Shown piece after piece: positions 6,720-14,052 of a stretch of 14,329 nt of DNA (position 1 is its first letter; every line of letters begins with the position of its first letter). The notes beneath the pieces were generated by a model, which made no database searches, was not told the origin of the DNA, and was given only the letters and a program-made list of their open reading frames with translations. The DNA is taken from NCBI GenBank assembly GCA_002494135.1, contig DLBG01000139.1, positions 1-14,329 of the forward strand. Reading direction: 5' to 3'. The position numbers and the translations under genes were made by a program. This stretch comes from Lachnospiraceae bacterium UBA7027 (GTDB lineage Bacteria; Bacillota; Clostridia; Lachnospirales; Lachnospiraceae).

Positions 6720-8103
6720 TTTGAAGATTTATTTGCAGTCCTTAGGCTGTGATAAAAATCTCGTGGACTCCGAGATGATGCTCGGAATTCTGTCCAAAGA
6801 AGGTTTTGAAATCACAGACGATGAGAACGAAGCAGACATTGCAGTCATCAATACCTGCAGTTTCATTCATGATGCAAAGCAGGAGAGTGTCAATGCAATC
6901 CTTGAGATGGCCGATTTAAAAGATGCGGGCTCACTGAAGGTACTTTTGGTGTGCGGATGCCTTGCACAGCGGTATTCCGACGAGCTTTTAGAAGAAATTC
7001 CGCAGATTGACGCGATTCTGGGAACGATGGCAACTGACCGGATTGCAGAGGCGGTCCGTAATGTTCTGAAGGAGTCGGAAACCGGAGCCGGCAGCACAAA
7101 GAACGGTACACCAAAAGACGATAAACCCGTTATTCTGCCCGACATCGACAGTCCGCTTCCGGCCTATCAGAAGCGCTTCCTTACGGGAGCCGGACATACG
7201 GCTTATTTAAAAATCGCTGAAGGCTGCGATAAGCACTGTACCTATTGTGCAATCCCCTCCATGCGGGGAAAATACCGTTCCTATCCGATGGAAAGCCTGT
7301 TGCGGGATGCCGAAAGTCTGGCGCAGGCAGGTGTAAGGGAACTGATTCTCGTCGCACAGGAAAGCACTTTGTACGGTGTGGATTTATACCAAAAGAAAAT
7401 GCTTCCCGATCTTTTGCACAGGCTTTGCGGCATTGACGGGATTGAATGGATTCGTATTCTTTACTGTTATCCGGAAGAAATCACGGATGAGTTAATCGAA
7501 ACGATTGCAACGGAAAAGAAAATCTGTCATTACCTCGACGTTCCGATTCAGCATGCATCGGATGTCATACTGAAACGCATGGGAAGAAAAACTTCCAATG
7601 CAAAGCTTCGTGAAATAATCGCGAAATTAAGGGACAGAATTCCCGACATCTGCATTCGTACAACATTAATTACCGGTTTTCCGGGAGAGACGGATGAGGA
7701 TTTTGCGATTTTAAAATCGTTCGTGGAAGAAGTACGGTTCGACCGTCTCGGCGTTTTTACCTATTCCATGGAAGAGGGTACACCGGCAGCCGAAATGCCG
7801 GATCAGGTGGACGAAGAAATCAAGGAGGCAAGACGCGACGAGCTGATGCTTCTGCAACAGGAAATATCCTATGAGAAGGCGGAAGATTTAATCGGTGAAA
7901 CACTTGCAGCTTTTGTGGAAGGCAAACTTCCCGATGAGGATGTTTACGTGGCCCGTACCTACAGGGATGCGCCGGATGTGGACGGATATTTTTTCGTTTC
8001 CTGCGAATATGAATTAAACAGCGGTGATCTCGTATCCGCGGAGGTTACGGATTGCAACGAATATGATCTGATTGGAGCAGTAGTCAATGAATTTAGCGAA
8101 TAA
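6712..8103 (+). CDS. rimO: Ribosomal protein S12 (Asp) methylthiotransferase, radical SAM
   Basis: RimO adds a methylthio group to the conserved aspartate of ribosomal protein S12, using two [4Fe-4S] clusters and S-adenosylmethionine. The protein is 463 aa. The N-terminal MTTase domain holds its three cluster cysteines at Cys13 (LGCDKNLVDSE), Cys49 (NTCSF) and Cys83 (CGCLAQR). The radical SAM motif C-x3-C-x2-C is Cys172-Cys176-Cys179 in GCDKHCTYCAIPSMRGKYRS. A TRAM domain occupies about residues 395-463. The LGC-D-KN-LVDSE and GKYRS wording separates RimO from MiaB and MtaB. A hydrophilic linker at about 120-150 (ESETGAGSTKNG...) joins the first two domains. It overlaps rpoZ by 8 nt and pgsA by 17 nt. 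Confidence 0.96.
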   Translation: MNNLKIYLQSLGCDKNLVDSEMMLGILSKEGFEITDDENEADIAVINTCSFIHDAKQESVNAILEMADLKDAGSLKVLLVCGCLAQRYSDELLEEIPQIDAILGTMATDRIAEAVRNVLKESETGAGSTKNGTPKDDKPVILPDIDSPLPAYQKRFLTGAGHTAYLKIAEGCDKHCTYCAIPSMRGKYRSYPMESLLRDAESLAQAGVRELILVAQESTLYGVDLYQKKMLPDLLHRLCGIDGIEWIRILYCYPEEITDELIETIATEKKICHYLDVPIQHASDVILKRMGRKTSNAKLREIIAKLRDRIPDICIRTTLITGFPGETDEDFAILKSFVEEVRFDRLGVFTYSMEEGTPAAEMPDQVDEEIKEARRDELMLLQQEISYEKAEDLIGETLAAFVEGKLPDEDVYVARTYRDAPDVDGYFFVSCEYELNSGDLVSAEVTDCNEYDLIGAVVNEFSE

Positions 8104-8665
8104 ACTGACAATATCAAGAGTAATCATGATTCCGGTCTTTTTATTCTTTTTAATGAATCAAAAAGGATATCTGCCTTTCAACATTGTGGCCATCGAGTCT
8201 TACTGTAAGTGGATTGCACTGGGAATCTTCATTCTTGCATCCCTTACGGACATGCTGGACGGCAAAATCGCCCGCAAGTACAACATGGTTTCCAATTTCG
8301 GCAAATTTATGGATCCGCTGGCCGACAAACTTTTAGTCAACCTTGCGTTAATCGGACTTATGATGCTTGATAAAGTCAACATCTGGCTCGTCATGTTAAT
8401 CATCGCCAGAGATTTTATCATCAGCGGATTTCGTCTGGTGGCTGCGGAAAAAGGAGTGGTCATCGCGGCAAGTATCTGGGGCAAGGTCAAAACCGCGGCA
8501 CAGATGGTTATGGTATGTTTCTTAATTGCCGATATCGAGCGTATCGCCTTCGTCGGCATCGTGCTGCAGTGGCTGGTTTGCATCCTTACCCTGTTCTCAC
8601 TGATTGATTATCTCGTAAAGAACCGGGGGGTTCTTAAGGACGAGAAGAAAGAAGAAAACGTATGA
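8087..8665 (+). CDS. pgsA: CDP-diacylglycerol--glycerol-3-phosphate 3-phosphatidyltransferase
   Basis: PgsA makes phosphatidylglycerol phosphate from CDP-diacylglycerol and glycerol 3-phosphate in the membrane, the committed step to phosphatidylglycerol and cardiolipin. The protein is 192 aa and hydrophobic with several membrane segments. It shows the complete CDP-alcohol phosphotransferase signature D58-G59-x2-A62-R63-x8-G72-x3-D76-x3-D80, and begins MNLANKLTISRVIMIPVF, typical of PgsA. The start lies 17 nt inside rimO with GGAG at 8074-8077. The end overlaps cinA by 4 nt (ATGA). The C-terminus is Lys/Glu-rich and cytosolic in character. Confidence 0.95.
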   Translation: MNLANKLTISRVIMIPVFLFFLMNQKGYLPFNIVAIESYCKWIALGIFILASLTDMLDGKIARKYNMVSNFGKFMDPLADKLLVNLALIGLMMLDKVNIWLVMLIIARDFIISGFRLVAAEKGVVIAASIWGKVKTAAQMVMVCFLIADIERIAFVGIVLQWLVCILTLFSLIDYLVKNRGVLKDEKKEENV

Positions 8666-9930
8666 ATGCGGAATTTGTTTTTGTAGGAACGGAACTTCTT
8701 CTTGGCAATATTTTAAATACGAATGCACAGTATTTGTCCGAACAGTGTGCTGCACTGGGCATTTCCTGCTTTTATCAGACCGTGGTCGGGGATAACAGTC
8801 AGAGAATCAAAGATGCCTTTTTAGCAGCATGGAACCGTTCGGACTGTGTTATTTTATCGGGAGGACTTGGGCCCACAGAGGATGATTTGACAAAAGAATC
8901 CGTTGCGGAAGCATTGGGACTTGAACTGGTCCTCGATTCCAAAGCCATGGCAGACATCCGTGAATTCTTTGCCAATCGCGGATTCGAGATGCCTGCCATC
9001 AATGAAAAACAGGCCTATATTCCGAAAGGAAGTATTCCTTTATACAACGACAACGGTACGGCGCCCGGCATTATCATCGAACAGGATGAGAAATGTGCCG
9101 TCCTGCTTCCCGGACCGCCCGTGGAACTGACCGGCATGTTTGAAAAGGACGTTCGTCCGTATCTTCAGAAGAAGAGCCCGTATGTGATTGCATCTAAAAT
9201 CGTCAAAATGTGCGGCATCGGCGAAAGCCGCGTGGATGAGAAAATCCGGGATCTGACGACGGGAGAGAATCCGACGGTTGCACCGTATGCAAAAAGCGGT
9301 GAAGTACATGTCCGCGTTACCGCAAAGGCTGAGACCGAGAAGGAAGCGGGCAAGTTAATCAAACCGGTGGTAAGAGAGTTAAAGAACCGCTTCGGCGATT
9401 ATATTTATTCGACGGATCCCGCGGTAACGCTGGAAAAATCCGTTGTGGATCTGCTTGTATCCAACAATCTGACGGTATGTACCGTGGAATCCTGTACAGG
9501 CGGCCTGGTTGCCGGAAGACTGATTAACGTACCCGGTGTTTCGGAGGTTTTAAAACTCTGCTATGTGACCTATTCGAACAAGGCAAAGAGAAAACTACTC
9601 GGAATCAAGAAGGGTATTTTACAGAAACACACCGCGGTCAGTCAGGAAGTCTGCGAGGAAATGTTAAAAGGAGCGGCACTGATTAACAAGGCGGATGTGG
9701 TTGTTTCCGTTACCGGACTTGCGGGCCCGGACGGCGGAACCGAGGAAAAACCGGTCGGTCTGGTATACATCGGATGCTCCGTAAAAGGGAAAATTACGGT
9801 CGAAAAACATATTTTTAAAGGAAATCGTGCAAAAATCCGCGAAAATGCGGTGGCTTATTCGTTAATATTAATGAGAAGATGTATTTTGGAATATTTAAAC
9901 GAAATTGCATTCGGTTCAGAGGATAAATAA
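8662..9930 (+). CDS. cinA: CinA: nucleotide pyrophosphatase-like domain plus nicotinamide-nucleotide amidohydrolase
   Basis: CinA combines an N-terminal MoaB/MogA-like COG1058 domain (pyrophosphatase activity in characterised homologues) with a C-terminal PncC domain that deamidates nicotinamide mononucleotide in pyridine nucleotide salvage. The protein is 422 aa, full length. The N-domain shows FVGTELLLGNILNTNAQYLS and ILSGGLGPTEDDLTKE. The C-domain shows TVESCTGGLVAGRL at about 274-287 and VSVTGLAGPDGGTEEKPVGLVYIG. It overlaps pgsA by 4 nt, and its stop shares a base with the next start (TAATG). The pgsA-cinA pair is common in Firmicutes and often leads into recA; here recA is replaced by a zinc-ribbon membrane protein. 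Confidence 0.95.
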   Translation: MNAEFVFVGTELLLGNILNTNAQYLSEQCAALGISCFYQTVVGDNSQRIKDAFLAAWNRSDCVILSGGLGPTEDDLTKESVAEALGLELVLDSKAMADIREFFANRGFEMPAINEKQAYIPKGSIPLYNDNGTAPGIIIEQDEKCAVLLPGPPVELTGMFEKDVRPYLQKKSPYVIASKIVKMCGIGESRVDEKIRDLTTGENPTVAPYAKSGEVHVRVTAKAETEKEAGKLIKPVVRELKNRFGDYIYSTDPAVTLEKSVVDLLVSNNLTVCTVESCTGGLVAGRLINVPGVSEVLKLCYVTYSNKAKRKLLGIKKGILQKHTAVSQEVCEEMLKGAALINKADVVVSVTGLAGPDGGTEEKPVGLVYIGCSVKGKITVEKHIFKGNRAKIRENAVAYSLILMRRCILEYLNEIAFGSEDK

Positions 9931-11945
9931 TGGATTACGGAATGGATACCAAATTCATATTCTGCCCGCGTTGCGGAGCAATCATGGAGCCTCCGGTATG
10001 CAGGGTCTGCGGCTATGACATGAACGCGCCCGAATATTCCGGGGAGCAGTATCCGCAGGACGGACAGGGAGCATACCCGGACGGACAGGGAGCATACCCG
10101 GACGGACAGGGAGCATATCCGGACGGACAGGCCGGATATATGAATCCCACGCAGCCGGATACTTTCGCGCAGGGAGACGGCAGCCTCGGACAGGGCACCG
10201 GTAACCCGGATCAGATCAATACTTCCGCGCCGGGGGCTGAGAATTACGCTCACGGCGGAAACTATGCCGGCAATGCCAATTATTCGCAGAACGTTCCGAA
10301 CTATACGCAGGGCGTTCCAAACTATACGCAAGGCGCCGTGCCGATGGGAGGACCGGGAGCGCAGAGCTTTGCATATTCGCAGCCGAACGGACAGCAGCCG
10401 ATGGGCCAGCAGGCGGCAGGCGGACAGCAGTATGGCAACGGTCAGCAGTACGGAAATGCCAAACAGCGTCCGAACGGATATTATCCGAATCCGGACAAGC
10501 AGCCGGGACCGAAATTCCAACCCGCGGAAAAAAAGAAGAAAAAATGGTGGGTTCCCGTTATTATTGTATCCACCGTCATACTGCTTCTTATGTTAGTCTG
10601 CTTCGGACTGATTCCGACTATGGCGGTCTTGTTCCCGCAGATTTTAAAACAGAAAATAAAACAGCAGGCCAGCAACATTCCTTCTAATCTGTATTCCGGA
10701 ATGCCGTTGTCCTCCTCCGAGTCCGATGAGGAAACGGCGATTGTCAAACGCCACTTCGGACGTTTCGATCACGAAGGAATGGATGTTTCCTTCTATACGC
10801 AGATGGCGGACATTTCCGTGGTTACAAAATCAGGCTGCTTCGATCCTTACATTAACGGAAATCAGGATACTTACCGCGATTCACAGTCTGTATTTGATAT
10901 TACGCATAAAAACTGGAAGGTCAGCGATTTTACACCTCCTTACTATGAACCGTTTGCGGACAGTATCGATGAAATCAGCTACAGCGACCAGTATCAGATT
11001 AGCAGAGAATATTATTTCTTCGATGATACCATGGGCAGCCAGCGTGTAATTGCAAGCGTTGCGTACCCGCAGCTTTCCGGAAACGTTCCGAATCTGGATG
11101 ACTTAAATGCGGAGATTTTTGACCGTTGCGTATCGGACCTTTACAATTTTATGGGCGGAACATCACCGTATAACATGTATGTTTTCGATACCATTACCTT
11201 CTCCGTGGACGCTTACATTCCGTACAACGACGGAAAGAAAATGAGCATTTTGCTCGATTGTGTGGTACATACCGATGATTATTCCGTAAATCTGGATTCC
11301 TATATTTATACGATTAATGTAGACCTTGAAAAGGGCAAAATCATTGAAAATGACCAGATTATCAATGTGGATAAGGATTTTGCACAGCTGTTTTTGGACC
11401 GCTGCTTAACGCAGAACGGACGAAACGAGACCTATACGGTGCTGACACTTGATCAGCTGGCCGATTTTCTGAGCGATAAAGAGAATAACATTATTTTCTT
11501 TACCCCGCTCGGTCTGGAAGTGGGAACGCATTTCTGCGAGCCGGAAGATATTCTCTACCGCGGATGGTCTACCATTACCCTGCCATACGGCGAATTCGAA
11601 AAGTATTTAAAAGATCCCGATCTTGCGAAGACCGGAACGGCGACGAAAGACCCGAATCAGCCGCAGTACAAAAACCATAAGGACAACTGGACCAAAGTGG
11701 ATAAAGCGCTCGGCAGGGAAGAAGAGAAGAAGATTAAACAGGATTACCCGGATTACGACTGGGAAAACAAAGAAGCCAAGGAAGGTTCCGGTGAAGACGA
11801 TCCGGAAGATGGCGATAATCCGGACGATGATGATAAACCGGAAGACGGCGATAATCCGGACGGCGACGACAGCGGCGAAGATGACGGCGGTGAAGACGGC
11901 GATGGAAGCGGGAAAGGCAACGGCGGAACCGATATCATATTTTAA
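9930..11945 (+). CDS. Zinc-ribbon, single-pass membrane protein with DUF3298-like extracytoplasmic domain and acidic tail
   Basis: This 671-aa protein has four parts. First, a zinc ribbon with Cys12, Cys15, Cys24 and Cys27 (CPRCG...CRVCGYD). Second, a long Gly/Gln/Pro/Tyr/Asn-rich linker (about 33-198), including three copies of AYPDGQG and a doubled NYTQG motif. Third, a Lys-rich stop (KKKKK, 201-205) and one membrane segment at about 207-235, implying cytoplasmic N-terminus and external C-terminus. Fourth, an external domain at about 290-590, whose two-part beta pattern and ending (IIFFTPLGLEVG, then PYGEFEKYL) recall the DUF3298/RsiV-like fold; this is a tentative match. Residues from about 620 form an Asp/Glu/Gly tail. 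The start is fixed by AGAGGA 6 nt upstream and the TAATG junction with cinA. The specific function is unknown; envelope sensing is one possibility. Confidence 0.8.
   Translation: MDYGMDTKFIFCPRCGAIMEPPVCRVCGYDMNAPEYSGEQYPQDGQGAYPDGQGAYPDGQGAYPDGQAGYMNPTQPDTFAQGDGSLGQGTGNPDQINTSAPGAENYAHGGNYAGNANYSQNVPNYTQGVPNYTQGAVPMGGPGAQSFAYSQPNGQQPMGQQAAGGQQYGNGQQYGNAKQRPNGYYPNPDKQPGPKFQPAEKKKKKWWVPVIIVSTVILLLMLVCFGLIPTMAVLFPQILKQKIKQQASNIPSNLYSGMPLSSSESDEETAIVKRHFGRFDHEGMDVSFYTQMADISVVTKSGCFDPYINGNQDTYRDSQSVFDITHKNWKVSDFTPPYYEPFADSIDEISYSDQYQISREYYFFDDTMGSQRVIASVAYPQLSGNVPNLDDLNAEIFDRCVSDLYNFMGGTSPYNMYVFDTITFSVDAYIPYNDGKKMSILLDCVVHTDDYSVNLDSYIYTINVDLEKGKIIENDQIINVDKDFAQLFLDRCLTQNGRNETYTVLTLDQLADFLSDKENNIIFFTPLGLEVGTHFCEPEDILYRGWSTITLPYGEFEKYLKDPDLAKTGTATKDPNQPQYKNHKDNWTKVDKALGREEEKKIKQDYPDYDWENKEAKEGSGEDDPEDGDNPDDDDKPEDGDNPDGDDSGEDDGGEDGDGSGKGNGGTDIIF
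10059..10131 (+). repeat. 21-bp tandem repeat, about 3.5 copies, encoding AYPDGQG
   Basis: Three consecutive 21-bp units start at 10059, 10080 and 10101. They differ by a single base (ATACCC versus ATATCC in the third), and a partial fourth unit begins at 10122. Each encodes the heptapeptide DGQGAYP in frame, inside the linker between zinc ribbon and membrane segment. The near identity indicates recent duplication. Confidence 0.95.
11802..11862 (+). repeat. Two 25-bp direct repeats, 36-bp period, in the acidic tail
   Basis: The copies at 11802-11826 and 11838-11862 differ at one base and encode PEDGDNPD in the acidic C-terminal tail. The 36-bp spacing keeps the frame. They point to tail growth by slippage or duplication, like the upstream 21-bp repeats of the same gene. 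Confidence 0.88.
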
Positions 11946-11984
11946 ATGACGCAACCAAACAAAAAAGTTTAAGGAGGGAACGAC

Positions 11985-12545
11985 ATGAAGGGAAAAGACA
12001 AATGTAAAGCTTTGAAAGAAATCAGAGCAAAAATAGCCGAAGAAAACGATATCGAATATGTCGTTTCCGAATGCAAACATAAGGGTGACTGCAAAGGAAC
12101 CTGCCCGAAGTGCGAGGCGGAACTGATTTATCTGGAAAAAGAACTTGAGAAAAGAAGAAGCCTCGGTAAGAGAGTCTGTGTAACGGGTCTTGCCGTCGGA
12201 ATGGCAGCAACCGTTGCAGGCTGCACACCGGCTTCCGTTATCGATCCGATTGTGGAGTTTTTCGGCGGAGGCATCGGAACGGAGGATCTTGCAGGTGCGG
12301 CACAACCTCCCGAACCGGTTATGGGCGAAGTGGAACCGCCGATTGAAACGCTGGACGGAGAAGTAGAATATGTCCCGGACAGTGAGAATTCTTCCGAAGA
12401 GGACTGCTCAGGGGAAGACTGTTCCGAAGAGAACGGATCCGAAGAGAACGGCTCCGAAGACCCTAACGGCGGATCGGAAGACGGTAAGGGCGACAATGAT
12501 ATACCGGATCTGGCAGGGGAGGCATTGCCGCCGGAAGAGTTTTAA
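11985..12545 (+). CDS. Four-Cys small protein with internal lipobox and acidic repeat tail, function unknown
   Basis: I do not recognise a named family. The 186-aa product starts with a basic helical segment (CKALKEIRAKIAEENDIEY) and a compact four-Cys motif, Cys30, Cys36, Cys40 and Cys43 (SEC-KHKGDC-KGTC-PKC), then a charged helix to residue 63. A hydrophobic run, VCVTGLAVGMAATVAGC (64-80), follows Lys62-Arg63 and ends in V-A-G-C at Cys80, a canonical lipobox in an unusual internal position. Beyond it the chain is Pro/Glu-rich, with DLAGAAQPPEP (101-111) and a near copy, DLAGEALPPEE (175-185), bracketing a Ser/Glu/Cys/Asn/Gly repeat tract (137-161). AAGGAGGG lies 8 nt before the ATG. It sits 39 nt after the zinc-ribbon membrane gene and 21 nt before the radical SAM gene. 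It could be a membrane-tethered regulator, or a substrate of the next enzyme; neither is shown. Confidence 0.85.
   Translation: MKGKDKCKALKEIRAKIAEENDIEYVVSECKHKGDCKGTCPKCEAELIYLEKELEKRRSLGKRVCVTGLAVGMAATVAGCTPASVIDPIVEFFGGGIGTEDLAGAAQPPEPVMGEVEPPIETLDGEVEYVPDSENSSEEDCSGEDCSEENGSEENGSEDPNGGSEDGKGDNDIPDLAGEALPPEEF
12393..12467 (+). repeat. 15-bp tandem repeats encoding S-E-E-D/N-C/G
   Basis: Five 15-bp units start at 12393, 12408, 12423, 12438 and 12453. They encode SEEDC, SGEDC, SEENG, SEENG and SEDPN. Units 3 and 4 are identical except for the last base. The first two units carry Cys at the position where units 3 and 4 carry Gly. Confidence 0.88.
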
Positions 12546-12566
12546 TTCACGAATGAGGTTACGTAT

Positions 12567-13277
12567 ATGGATGAGGCGGGTTTACCGATTCTAGCCATAC
12601 AGAGACTTCGAATGACCACGGACGGCACCGGGGTGACTACCTTGATTTGTTCAATGGGATGTCCCCTGCGGTGCCGGCTTTGCATTAATCCGGCCTCCTG
12701 GGATAAAACCGTTCCGGGAGAAATCCTTTCGGTAGACGAACTGTATGAAAGAGTAAAAATCGACAATTTATATTTTCTGACCACAAACGGCGGACTGACC
12801 TTCGGCGGAGGCGAGCCGCTGCTTCATTCCGCGTTTTTAAAATCATTCATGGAAAAATACCGTGAAACAAACTGGCTGTTCAATCTGGAGAGCTCCTTAA
12901 ATGTTTCACGGAAGAATCTGGATGATGTGATTCCGTATATCCATGATTTTATCATCGATACAAAGGATTTTAACGAGGAACGCTACAAAGCCTATACGGG
13001 CGGCGAATATGGGATTTTCTTCGAAAACCTGATGTACTTAAAAGAAAAAGTCGGGCCGGACAGAATTCTTCTTCGTATTCCCGTGATTCCTTTTCTTCAC
13101 AAAGGAAACGAGGCCGAAGAAAACCGTGCGGAGTTTGAAAAACTCGGCTTTACGAGGTTTGATGTATTTCCCTATGTCAATCCGGAGAATCGTAAACCGA
13201 TTTCCGAAAAAGCAAAAGAGAATCGGGAGATTTTACTTAAGCCTGCGAAAGAGGAACTGGCAAAAGAAGAATCTTAA
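12567..13277 (+). CDS. Radical SAM protein, PflA (glycyl-radical activase)-like
   Basis: A 236-aa radical SAM enzyme. The cluster motif C-x3-C-x2-C is Cys32-Cys36-Cys39 (CPLRCRLC), with one more Cys at 28. The SAM-binding motif is TFGGGEP (residues 78-84). Later segments follow the layout of pyruvate formate-lyase activating enzyme: IIDTKDFNEERYKAYTGG resembles the DLK...TG stretch, and LLRIPVIPF the RxPxIP strand. There is no SPASM or extra cluster domain and no ferredoxin insert, so it is a minimal radical SAM core. No glycyl radical enzyme lies in the window, so the substrate is unknown. The ATG at 12567 has GAGG 8 nt upstream and starts 21 nt after the four-Cys protein, suggesting one operon. 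The C-terminus is a degenerate AKEE repeat that continues in frame past the stop. Confidence 0.9.
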   Translation: MDEAGLPILAIQRLRMTTDGTGVTTLICSMGCPLRCRLCINPASWDKTVPGEILSVDELYERVKIDNLYFLTTNGGLTFGGGEPLLHSAFLKSFMEKYRETNWLFNLESSLNVSRKNLDDVIPYIHDFIIDTKDFNEERYKAYTGGEYGIFFENLMYLKEKVGPDRILLRIPVIPFLHKGNEAEENRAEFEKLGFTRFDVFPYVNPENRKPISEKAKENREILLKPAKEELAKEES

Positions 13278-13326
13278 GGAGAACCTGCAAAAGAAGAAAA
13301 TACAGCGAAATAAAGAGGGACGTAAA

Positions 13327-13995
13327 ATGGTAATTTATCTTCTGCGTCACGGAATGACGGCGTGGAATTACGAATACAGGATTCAGGGAGCGACGGATAT
13401 TCCGCTGCACGAGGTCGGCATAAAAATGGCCGAAGAGACCGGAAAAGCCCTGGCAAAAGAGGGCGTGGTTTTCGATACGGTTTATTCCAGTCCGTTAATT
13501 CGTGCCGTACAATCGGCAAAAATCGTATCGGGAAGAGACGATATCGTTACGGACGAGAGGTTAAGGGAGCTTTCCTTCGGTGTTCTGGAAGGACTGAAAG
13601 TAACCGAAATGAAGAATAAAGAGGAATCTCCGTTTCGCTATTTTAAGGAAAGACCGGATCTTTACGAGGAAGCAATCAAAAAGGAGCCTTCGATTGAAAC
13701 ACTCAGTGCACTTTGCAAAAGAGCGGCGGATTTCTGCACCGATTTCATCGAGGAACATCCCAAAACGGACGGGACCGTTCTGATTTCCGCACACGGGGCT
13801 TTGAACCAGGCAATTTTAATGCATATGCGTCGCGACAATGATATCGCAAACTTCTGGAAAGGGCAGCTGATGCCGAACTGCGGCATTCACATTATTTATT
13901 ACGATCCTGCAAAGAAGGAATATTCCATGCTTTGCCCCTCGCAGAGATTTTATTCGGACGAACTTTATAAAATTGCGCCGGTACTGCTGAAATAA
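13327..13995 (+). CDS. Histidine phosphatase family protein (phosphoglycerate mutase-like)
   Basis: A 222-aa cytoplasmic enzyme of the histidine phosphatase superfamily, which transfers phosphate through a phospho-histidine. Visible active-site residues are Arg7-His8-Gly9 (LLRHGMTAWN, His8 as nucleophile), Arg59 in SSPLIRA, Glu81 in LRELSFG (likely proton donor) and His156 in ISAHGALNQ. This pattern fits the broad GpmB/CobC-like group; the exact substrate cannot be read from sequence. The ATG at 13327 is chosen because AGAGGGA lies 6 nt upstream and the family starts within a few residues of the RHG motif. Longer in-frame versions starting inside the radical SAM gene are rejected. It is followed immediately by a terminator hairpin that includes its stop codon. 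Confidence 0.92.
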   Translation: MVIYLLRHGMTAWNYEYRIQGATDIPLHEVGIKMAEETGKALAKEGVVFDTVYSSPLIRAVQSAKIVSGRDDIVTDERLRELSFGVLEGLKVTEMKNKEESPFRYFKERPDLYEEAIKKEPSIETLSALCKRAADFCTDFIEEHPKTDGTVLISAHGALNQAILMHMRRDNDIANFWKGQLMPNCGIHIIYYDPAKKEYSMLCPSQRFYSDELYKIAPVLLK

Positions 13996-14015
13996 TGCGG
14001 TTGCCGGCATTTTTT
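13994..14015 (+). terminator. Intrinsic terminator overlapping the phosphatase stop
   Basis: AATGC (13994-13998) pairs with GCATT (14007-14011). An inner GG/CC pair and one bulged G close a TTG loop, and six T follow from 14010. The hairpin begins in the TAA stop codon. It probably ends the transcript running through cinA and the genes after it. Confidence 0.7.
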
Positions 14016-14052
14016 AATTTTTTGTAAATTTCTTCATTTTCTTCTTTTTTCC

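Noticed and set aside
10059..10131. CRISPR-like repeat array
   Set aside because: Repeats are direct, contiguous and without spacers, and they keep a coding frame. They are coding tandem repeats.
9855..10520. Long minus-strand open frame (221 aa), Arg/Ser/Leu-rich, opposite the zinc-ribbon linker
   Set aside because: It is the complement of the repeat-rich coding strand. Its composition is a by-product of those repeats, it has no recognisable domain, and the plus-strand gene is well supported.
11607..12305. Minus-strand open frame (232 aa) rich in Phe/Ile/Val opposite the acidic tail and four-Cys gene
   Set aside because: Reverse complement of Asp/Glu codons yields Val/Ile/Phe codons, which mimics a membrane protein. 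It crosses two supported plus-strand genes and has no convincing start.
13126..13326. Extended N-terminus of the histidine phosphatase starting inside the radical SAM gene
   Set aside because: It overlaps the radical SAM coding region in another frame with low-complexity Lys/Arg/Asn sequence. The ATG at 13327 has a good ribosome binding site and the expected RHG position.
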